Notes under the pieces: generated by a model | What the model was told of the DNA's origin: nothing | What the model saw: only the letters and a program-made list of their open reading frames with translations | Database searches by the model: none | Shown: positions 24,899 to 30,471 of the stretch, piece after piece | How the letters are laid out: every line of letters starts with the position of its first letter | Position numbering within the stretch: position 1 is the first letter of the stretch | Assembly (NCBI GenBank): GCA_910587075.1 | Contig: CAJUKE010000013.1 | Span: 1-30,471, forward strand | Length of the DNA stretch: 30,471 nucleotides | Origin: an uncultured Muribaculaceae bacterium | Lineage (GTDB): Bacteria; Bacteroidota; Bacteroidia; Bacteroidales; Muribaculaceae | Reading direction: 5' to 3' | Program-made: the position numbers and the translations under genes

Positions 24899-25954
24899 TT
24901 ACTGCTTGCCGCCGTCGATGGTGGCTATGGTGCCGTCGGGGAGGTGGGTGAGGGGGAGCACTTTCATGCTGCGGAGGCGCGACTGGCCGCCCGAAGGCTT
25001 GGAGTCGTGGCATACCAGCCACCAGGAGCCGTTATGCTCCACCACGCAATGATGGGTGGTCCACCCGGTCACCGGGGTGAGAATCTCGCCCGCGTAGGTG
25101 AACGGCCCGTAGGGCGAGTCGCCCACGGCGTAGCATATCAGATGCGTCGAGCCTGTCGAGTAGGAAAAGTAATAACGCCCGTTGTATTTGTGGAGCCATG
25201 ACGCTTCGTAGTAGCGGTGGCGGTCACCTTCGGTGAATGGCTTGCCGTCGGCGTCAAGGATTACCACCTCGCGGGGCTCCTCGGCCAGGCTTACCATGTC
25301 GGGCGCGAGCTTGGCCACTCTCGGCGCCGCCGCGGGGTCGTTTTTGCCGGGCATCCCGGCATTGGGGTCGTAAGTGTTGCCGCGGTAGTTCTGGAGCTGG
25401 CCCCCGCTGAGTCCGCCGAAATAGATGTAGTACTCTCCGTTTTCGGCGTATACCGCGGGGTCGATGCTGTAGGTGCCGGCGATGGGCTGAGGCATCACTT
25501 CAAACGGCCCGGCGGGGTGCTCGGCAACCGCGGCTCCGATGCGGAACAGGCCCTCGCGGTCGCGCGCGGTGAAATAGAAGTAGTACTTGCCGTCCTTCTC
25601 GGCCGCGTCGGCGGCCCAAAGCTGACGGGCCGCCCAGGGCACATCGTCTATTGAGAAAATCTGCCCGTGGTCGGTGACTTTGCCGGTGAGGAAATCGCCG
25701 TCGATCGAAAACACATGGTAGTCGCGCATATCGTAGTGGTTCCCCTCGGCCTTGTCGGTTACGGGCGAGTCCCAGTCGTGCGACGGGTAAATGTAGATTT
25801 TCCCCTGGAACACGTGCGCGGCCGGGTCGGCCATGTAGTCTTCGGGCCAGAGGTACCTCTCGGCTGGCTTGGCGGTGTCCGGCGCCTCGGCGCCAAAAGA
25901 CACGGCGGAGCCCAGGAATACCAGGGCTCCGCACAGTGTAAGTTTCATATTCAT
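24899..25954 (-). CDS. Secreted glycoside hydrolase family 43 enzyme
   Basis: A 351-residue secreted hydrolase with a signal peptide (residues 1-21). It is a five-bladed beta-propeller by pattern: YMADPAAHVFQGKIYIYPSHD gives the catalytic base D43, SIDPAVYAENGEYYIYFGG gives the middle aspartate, and YYEASWLHKYNGRYYFSYS carries the likely acid glutamate. GWTTHHCVVEHNGSWWLVCHD closes the fold. Family members remove arabinose or xylose from plant polysaccharides; the exact substrate is not readable. The start is the ATG at 25954; the open frame runs on upstream inside guaA in another frame, but that part is arginine-rich shadow. It begins 23 nt after the guaA stop and may share its transcript. 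No SusC/SusD pair is nearby, so this is not a standard polysaccharide utilisation locus. Confidence 0.88.
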   Translation of the reverse strand: MNMKLTLCGALVFLGSAVSFGAEAPDTAKPAERYLWPEDYMADPAAHVFQGKIYIYPSHDWDSPVTDKAEGNHYDMRDYHVFSIDGDFLTGKVTDHGQIFSIDDVPWAARQLWAADAAEKDGKYYFYFTARDREGLFRIGAAVAEHPAGPFEVMPQPIAGTYSIDPAVYAENGEYYIYFGGLSGGQLQNYRGNTYDPNAGMPGKNDPAAAPRVAKLAPDMVSLAEEPREVVILDADGKPFTEGDRHRYYEASWLHKYNGRYYFSYSTGSTHLICYAVGDSPYGPFTYAGEILTPVTGWTTHHCVVEHNGSWWLVCHDSKPSGGQSRLRSMKVLPLTHLPDGTIATIDGGKQ

Positions 25955-25979
25955 AGGTGTTTGAGTAGCGTTATTGGTC
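25897..25979 (-). repeat. Duplicated leader/signal-peptide segment, copy B
   Basis: Copy of 24786-24868 in the same orientation. It covers the GH43 signal peptide codons and leader and reaches into the guaA stop codon (25978-25980). Confidence 0.9.
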
Positions 25980-27501
25980 ACTCCCATTCTATCGTGGCTG
26001 GCGGTTTGGAGGAGATGTCGTAGGTTACGCGGTTTACGCCGCGCACGCGGTTGATGATCTTGTTGGATACGTCGGCCAGGAAGTCGTAGGGGAGGCGCGC
26101 CCAGTCGGCGGTCATGGCGTCGGTGGAGGTGACGGCGCGGAGTGCCACGGCGCGCTCGTAGGTGCGCTCGTCGCCCATCACGCCCACGCTCTGCACGGGG
26201 AGGAGGATGGCGCCTGCCTGCCATACCTGGTCGTAGAGGCCGTTTTCACGGAGTCCGTCGATAAAGATGGCGTCGGCTTCCTGGAGCACGGCCACCTTCT
26301 CGGGGGTCACCTCGCCCAGCACGCGCACCGCCAGGCCGGGGCCGGGGAACGGGTGGCGCTTGATCAGGTGCTCGGGCATGCCGAGCTCGCGGCCCACGGC
26401 GCGCACCTCGTCCTTGAACAGCAGGCGCAGGGGCTCGCAGAGGCGCAGGTTCATCTTTTCGGGGAGGCCGCCGACGTTGTGGTGGCTCTTGATCGTGGTG
26501 CCGGTGATGGAGAGCGACTCGATGCAGTCGGGGTAGATAGTGCCCTGCGCCAGCCATTTGACGTCCTTCACCTTGTGGGCCTCCTCGTCGAAGACGTCGA
26601 TGAAGCCCTTGCCGATGATCTTGCGTTTCTTCTCGGGGTCGGTCACTCCGGCGAGCTCGCCGAAGAATTTTGCCGAGGCGTCGACGCCGATCACGTTAAG
26701 GCCGAGCCCCTCGTAGTCGCGGAGCACGTCGGCGAACTCGTTTTTGCGGAGCATGCCGTGGTCCACGAAGATGCAGGTGAGGTTCTTGCCGATGGCGCGG
26801 TTGAGGAGCACGGCGGCCACCGAGGAGTCAACGCCGCCCGAGAGGCCGAGTACAACCTTGTCGTCGCCGAGCTGCTCGCGGAGCTGCGCCACGGTGGTGT
26901 CGATGAACGACGCGGCGCTCCAGTCCTGCTTGCCGCCGCAGATGCCTACCACGAAGTTGCGGAGCAGGTCGGTGCCGATGGTCGAGTGATACACCTCGGG
27001 GTGGAACTGCACGCCCCAGGTGCGTTCACCCTCGACGCGGTAGGCGGCGATGGCCACCTTGTCGGTCGAGGCTATGGAGCGGAAACCCTCGGGAACGGAG
27101 GTGATGGTGTCGCCGTGGCTCATCCATACCTGCGCGCCGGGCTTGATGCCGGCCATCAGCGGGTCCTCGCTGTCGACCTTTTCGAGAATCGCGCGGCCGT
27201 ATTCGCGGGATGCCGCCGGCTCGACGGTGCCGCCGTCGGTGTAGGCCATGAACTGGGCGCCGTAGCAGATGCCGAGCACGGGCACGCGGCCGCGGATTTC
27301 GCCCAGGTCGGCCTTGAAGGCCTTCTCATCGTAAACCGAGAAGGGGGAGCCCGAGAGGATCACGCCGATTACCGACTCGTCACCCTTGGGGAACTTGTTG
27401 TAGGGGACGATCTCGCAATACATGTTGAGTTCGCGGACGCGGCGCCCGATGAGCTGGGTCGTCTGCGAGCCGAAGTCAAGAATGATGATTTTTTCCTGCA
27501 T
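25978..27501 (-). CDS. guaA: GMP synthase (glutamine-hydrolysing)
   Basis: A 507-residue enzyme converting XMP to GMP with ATP and glutamine, the last step of guanine nucleotide synthesis. The N-terminal class I amidotransferase has its nucleophile at C79 in GICYGAQ and H167/E169 in QFHPEV. The ATP pyrophosphatase loop LGLSGGVDSS is at about 218-227, and the C-terminal dimerisation domain ends in TYDISSKPPATIEWE. Length is standard and all key residues are intact. It has a weak promoter upstream and no terminator downstream, so reading through into the GH43 gene 23 nt away is likely. Confidence 0.98.
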   Translation of the reverse strand: MQEKIIILDFGSQTTQLIGRRVRELNMYCEIVPYNKFPKGDESVIGVILSGSPFSVYDEKAFKADLGEIRGRVPVLGICYGAQFMAYTDGGTVEPAASREYGRAILEKVDSEDPLMAGIKPGAQVWMSHGDTITSVPEGFRSIASTDKVAIAAYRVEGERTWGVQFHPEVYHSTIGTDLLRNFVVGICGGKQDWSAASFIDTTVAQLREQLGDDKVVLGLSGGVDSSVAAVLLNRAIGKNLTCIFVDHGMLRKNEFADVLRDYEGLGLNVIGVDASAKFFGELAGVTDPEKKRKIIGKGFIDVFDEEAHKVKDVKWLAQGTIYPDCIESLSITGTTIKSHHNVGGLPEKMNLRLCEPLRLLFKDEVRAVGRELGMPEHLIKRHPFPGPGLAVRVLGEVTPEKVAVLQEADAIFIDGLRENGLYDQVWQAGAILLPVQSVGVMGDERTYERAVALRAVTSTDAMTADWARLPYDFLADVSNKIINRVRGVNRVTYDISSKPPATIEWE

Positions 27502-27538
27502 AACGTAGGGGGGGAGGGGTGTTACTTGTTTTCTGCCG

Positions 27539-27546
27539 CGAAGTTA
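27539..27546 (-). promoter_or_regulatory. Possible guaA promoter (-7 box)
   Basis: The minus strand reads TAACTTCG, close to the TAnnTTTG box, 37 nt before the guaA ATG. The only TTTG upstream (27564-27561) is 14 nt away, shorter than usual. Confidence 0.42.
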
Positions 27547-27581
27547 CGCAATTTTTTCCGCAAACCCCGCGGCTCCCGCCG

Positions 27582-29834
27582 TTATTTCATGGCGGCGGCG
27601 TGGCCGGCGGGACCGACCGTCCAGAGGCGGTCGCCGGGGCGGAGGGGCTCGGCTGCGGGGTGGTCGAGGAAGTCGCCGTCGCGCTCGATGCCTACGACGT
27701 GGGTGTGGTAGCGGCGGCGCACTTCGGCGGTGGCCAGCGTGTGGCCTACCAGTGGGGAGGTGCCGGTGAGCACCACGGGCGTCAGGCGGAACTCCGGCAC
27801 GGTGTCCGACGGGGTCAGCTCCTGTCCGGCCTCAAGCACCGGGAGCACCGATGAAATCTGGTCGTCGGTGCCGATCACCCCGATCGTGTCGCCGGGGAAG
27901 ATGCGGGTGTCGCCCGAGGGGACGGCTATGGTCTGCGGGCCGCGCTGTATCATCACCACGTCGACCCCGTAGCGCCCGCGGAGGTTGCTGTTGGCCAGCC
28001 GTTCACCCACGAAGGGGCACGAGTAGCCCACATGGATGTGGGCCAGGTGGAGGTCGCTTATGAGGTTGTTGTTCTTGCCCGAGCGGCGTAGGTCGCGCTC
28101 GTTGAGGTTGTTGATGAACTTGGTTTCGATTTCGCGGAGGCGCCTGTTGAGGCTTTTCGACAGGAGCATCAGCAACAGGAAGAGGCACCCCAGGCCGATC
28201 AGGAACCCGACGCGGAGGGAGTAGGCCGAGGCAAGCGTGTGCACTATGAACGCCAGGGCAATCAGCAGGCGGAACACCATCATCACTATGCGGGGCACCC
28301 GCAGCTGACGCGCCGAGAGTCCGGCCGACTTGGTGTTCATCGGGGGAGGGAGCACCATGGCCAGCAGGAACGGCGCCATGGCGCAGATCGTCACCACGAC
28401 CCCCGCCAGGCGGCTCCACGACGGAATCCAGCTGTCGAGCATCGGCTGTATGAAGCGGCCGCACACCATCGAAATCGCCACCAGCACAACCGAGTAGAGC
28501 GCCACGCGCCAGAGGTAGCGCTTGAGCAGGGCGGCCCAGGCGCCGCGGGTCGAGCCGCCACCCTCGGCGGTCGCGTCGGCCGCGTCGTCCTGGTAGCGGT
28601 CGATCAGGAAGTGGAGCCGGCGGGGCAGGTGCCGCTCAACGAGCCGGTAGGCCGGGTCGGCCATGCGTATAAAATAAGGTGTGGTGAAGGTGGTGATCAC
28701 CGACACTGCCACCACTATGGGGTATATCTCCGGGTTGAGCACCCCGAGGCCCATGCCGAGGGTCGCGATGATGAAGGCGAACTCGCCGATCTGCGTCAGC
28801 GAGAGGCCCGACTCGATGGCCACTTTGAGGCTCTGTCCGGTGATGAGCATGCCGAAGGTGCCGAAAATCGTCATACCGACTATCACCACCACCGACAGCA
28901 GCAGGATCGGCCACCAGTAGTCAGCTATCACCTGCGGCTGCACCATCATGCCTACGGAGATGAAGAACACCGACCCGAAGAGGTCCTTCACCGGGGTGGT
29001 GACGTGCTCGATGCGCTCGGCGTAGCTCGTGCCGGCCAGAATCGACCCCATGACGAACGCGCCCAGGGCCAGCGAGAAGCCGCAGAGCACCGAGAACACC
29101 GCCATCGACAGGCAGAGCCCCATCGACACCACCAGCAGCGTCTCGTTGTTGAGGTACTTGCGGCAGCGGTTGAGGAACGACGGCAGCACGAACACCCCCA
29201 CCAGGAACCATATCACCAGGAAGAACACCAGCTTGCTGACGCTCATGAGCATCTCGCCCCCCTCGACGCTGTTGTTGAGGGCTATCGACGATAGGATCAC
29301 CATCATGACCACGGCGAAAAGGTCCTCGACAATCAGCACGGCGAACACCAGCGAGGCGAATTTCTTCTGGCGCAGTCCCAGGTCGGTGAACGCCTTTATA
29401 ATAATGGTGGTCGACGACATGGAGAGCATCCCCCCGAGAAACAGGCTGTTGATGTTGGTGAAGCCGAGCAGGTGGCCGATACCGAACCCGGTGACCATCA
29501 TCCCAGCGACGATGATCAGCGCCGTCACCACCGCCGATCCCCCCGTGTTGACCAGCTTCTTGAAACTGAACTCAAGCCCCAGGGAGAACAGGAGCACGAT
29601 GATGCCTATCTGGGCCCAGAACTCGATGTTGGCCTCGGTGGTAACCGAGGGGAGCGGTTCGAAGTTGGGGCTGGCCAGGAACCCGGCCACGATGTAGCCC
29701 AGCACCACCGGCTGGCGTATCCATTTGAAAAGTAGCGTGACGACCGCGCCTAAGAGCAGAATGAAGGCCAGGTCGGAGATGAGGCTTTCCAGCCGCGGCA
29801 CCGCCGCCGAGCATATAATCAAGTCGAGAATCAT
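27582..29834 (-). CDS. Kef-type cation:proton antiporter with two RCK_C (TrkA-C) domains
   Basis: A 750-residue membrane protein. Residues about 15-395 are the CPA2 sodium/hydrogen exchanger domain with some twelve helices, including ALGAFVMGSILAGTSYA and SLTQIGEFAFIIATLG, the helix with polar ion-site residues. Around 430-575 there is a second hydrophobic part with four or so helices. The cytoplasmic tail has two RCK_C-like domains: about 600-670 (VGERLANSNLRGRYGVDVVMIQRG, FPGDTIGVIG) and 680-748 (VGHTLATAEVRRRYHTHVVGIERDG, RPGDRLWTVG). No NAD-binding TrkA_N/RCK_N domain is present. It probably exports K+ or Na+ against protons; the ion is unproven. It is divergent from the tRNA-Glu/rpsT unit and lies about 80 nt upstream of guaA. 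Confidence 0.9.
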   Translation of the reverse strand: MILDLIICSAAVPRLESLISDLAFILLLGAVVTLLFKWIRQPVVLGYIVAGFLASPNFEPLPSVTTEANIEFWAQIGIIVLLFSLGLEFSFKKLVNTGGSAVVTALIIVAGMMVTGFGIGHLLGFTNINSLFLGGMLSMSSTTIIIKAFTDLGLRQKKFASLVFAVLIVEDLFAVVMMVILSSIALNNSVEGGEMLMSVSKLVFFLVIWFLVGVFVLPSFLNRCRKYLNNETLLVVSMGLCLSMAVFSVLCGFSLALGAFVMGSILAGTSYAERIEHVTTPVKDLFGSVFFISVGMMVQPQVIADYWWPILLLSVVVIVGMTIFGTFGMLITGQSLKVAIESGLSLTQIGEFAFIIATLGMGLGVLNPEIYPIVVAVSVITTFTTPYFIRMADPAYRLVERHLPRRLHFLIDRYQDDAADATAEGGGSTRGAWAALLKRYLWRVALYSVVLVAISMVCGRFIQPMLDSWIPSWSRLAGVVVTICAMAPFLLAMVLPPPMNTKSAGLSARQLRVPRIVMMVFRLLIALAFIVHTLASAYSLRVGFLIGLGCLFLLLMLLSKSLNRRLREIETKFINNLNERDLRRSGKNNNLISDLHLAHIHVGYSCPFVGERLANSNLRGRYGVDVVMIQRGPQTIAVPSGDTRIFPGDTIGVIGTDDQISSVLPVLEAGQELTPSDTVPEFRLTPVVLTGTSPLVGHTLATAEVRRRYHTHVVGIERDGDFLDHPAAEPLRPGDRLWTVGPAGHAAAMK

Positions 29835-29882
29835 CGCGAAAAAAGTTGTTTACGCGAATTTACGAAAAATAAGGCGAAAAAA

Positions 29883-29914
29883 TTTGGTGGTTAGCGAAAA
29901 ACGTCTTAACTTTG
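29883..29914 (+). promoter_or_regulatory. Promoter of tRNA-Glu and rpsT
   Basis: TTTG at 29883-29886, 20 nt, TAACTTTG at 29907-29914, a full consensus match. The start point would be near 29920. It is divergent from the antiporter gene; a weaker minus-strand TAAATTCG lies at 29855-29862 for that gene. Confidence 0.75.
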
Positions 29915-29962
29915 CAGTCGCAAAAAGCCTCAGTCCCCACCGAGGCTGCGAAACTATGAGTT

Positions 29963-30034
29963 GGCCCATTCGTCTATCGGCTAGGACGCAAGATTTTCAT
30001 TCTTGAAAGAGGAGTTCGATTCTCCTATGGGCTA
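29963..30034 (+). tRNA. tRNA-Glu (anticodon TTC)
   Basis: 72 nt with a full cloverleaf: acceptor GGCCCAT/ATGGGCT (first pair G-T), anticodon stem CAAGA/TCTTG with loop TTTTCAT and anticodon TTC at 29996-29998, and T arm GAGGA-GTTCGAT-TCTCC. The discriminator is A30034 and CCA is not encoded. rpsT starts 35 nt later, so both probably share a transcript. Confidence 0.95.
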
Positions 30035-30069
30035 CTTAATTAACAACAGACACATCGTATAAACTTACA

Positions 30070-30324
30070 ATGGCTAACCACAAATCAGCTTTAAAACGCA
30101 TTCGCCAGACCGCATCGCGCCGTCTCCGCAATCGTTACTACGCAAAGACCGCCCGCAACGCCGTGCGTCGTCTCCGCGCTATGACCGACAAGGCTGAAGC
30201 CGAGGTGACCTTCGTGAAAGTGACCTCCATGCTCGACCGCCTCGCCGCTAAAAAGACTATCTCGAAGAACAAGGCTTCCAACCTCAAGAGCAAGCTCGCC
30301 CGCCGCATCAACAAGCTCGGCTGA
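30070..30324 (+). CDS. rpsT: 30S ribosomal protein S20
   Basis: An 84-residue basic helical protein binding 16S rRNA early in small-subunit assembly. The opening MANHKSALKRIRQTASRRLRN and the closing SNLKSKLARRINKLG are diagnostic. Length and lysine/arginine content are normal. It sits 35 nt after tRNA-Glu with no promoter between them, and before a second tRNA-Glu copy. A tRNA-Glu next to rpsT is, as I recall, common in Bacteroidales. A short hairpin CCCC-GAAA-GGGG follows at 30356-30367 without a T-run, so a terminator is not assured. Confidence 0.97.
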   Translation: MANHKSALKRIRQTASRRLRNRYYAKTARNAVRRLRAMTDKAEAEVTFVKVTSMLDRLAAKKTISKNKASNLKSKLARRINKLG

Positions 30325-30451
30325 GCCCCGCTCCTGTAAGGAACGCCGCGGTTCGCCCCGAAAGGGGTACTGACAAAGATATTTACTTATCCAAACATTC
30401 TCGTAATAATGAGTCTCCCCACCCGCTTGTGAAAGCTGATGGGTTGATAAC

Positions 30452-30471
30452 GGCCCATTCGTCTATCGGCT
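30452..30471 (+). tRNA. Second tRNA-Glu, 5' end only (cut by window edge)
   Basis: The last 20 bases are identical to the first 20 of the tRNA at 29963: acceptor strand, D-stem and part of the D-loop. The gene continues beyond the window, so the anticodon is inferred, not seen. Confidence 0.75.

Noticed and set aside
25955..26224. N-terminal extension of the GH43 gene by 90 codons
   Set aside because: The extra part is arginine- and histidine-rich out-of-frame guaA sequence; the signal peptide begins at 25954.

Overview
The window looks like chromosome of a GC-rich Bacteroidales bacterium; Muribaculaceae is a plausible family, but that is inference. The clues are Bacteroidetes-type promoters (TAnnTTTG or TAnnTTCG at -7, with a TTG/TTTG box about 20 nt upstream) before many genes, weak Shine-Dalgarno signals, many 'SCG/TGC' lipoproteins, and a Bacteroidetes-type housekeeping set (hexameric glutamate dehydrogenase, ATP-dependent PEP carboxykinase, a ParC-type topoisomerase of about 920 residues, EttA). 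No rRNA, phage, transposase or CRISPR array is visible.

Layout. 1-1560: the end of a zeta-toxin-like kinase with a small overlapping partner, then a CorA metal transporter. 1738-5699: a visibly AT-richer block on the minus strand (UDG-like protein, large secreted YD-type protein, lipoprotein). It is preceded by a candidate structured leader RNA with its own promoter and terminator, and it is bracketed by two near-identical 64-bp hairpin repeats. 5732-8426: ruvX-def-ettA, a translation and ribosome-related operon on the minus strand. 8569-10722: a second UDG-fold protein, tRNA-Pro(TGG), and a CobW-type metallochaperone GTPase with a His/Asp tract. 10815-15399 (minus): gdhA, then a two-gene envelope unit (TIM-barrel-like lipoprotein and a large secreted helical protein). 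15610-18665 (plus): secreted alpha/beta hydrolase, OmpA-family lipoprotein, and a HTH-Fic protein whose promoter lies inside a large palindrome. 18672-23327: parC (minus) and pckA (plus). 23373-24116: a YoeB/YefM-type toxin-antitoxin pair between 52-53-bp direct repeats. 24130-27501 (minus): guaA followed closely by a secreted GH43 hydrolase and a small secreted protein; the last two share a duplicated leader and signal-peptide segment. 27582-29834 (minus): Kef-type antiporter. 29883-30471 (plus): tRNA-Glu, rpsT and the start of a second tRNA-Glu.

Most of the window is core metabolism and translation. The accessory interest lies in regulation and rearrangement: the Fic operator, the leader RNA with mutually exclusive pairings, the hairpin-bracketed island, the duplicated signal-peptide cassette, and the repeat-flanked toxin-antitoxin pair. 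I did not find a clear multi-gene system of a wholly new kind. The best candidates for something undescribed are the 5170-5546 RNA with its downstream operon and the self-regulated Fic locus.
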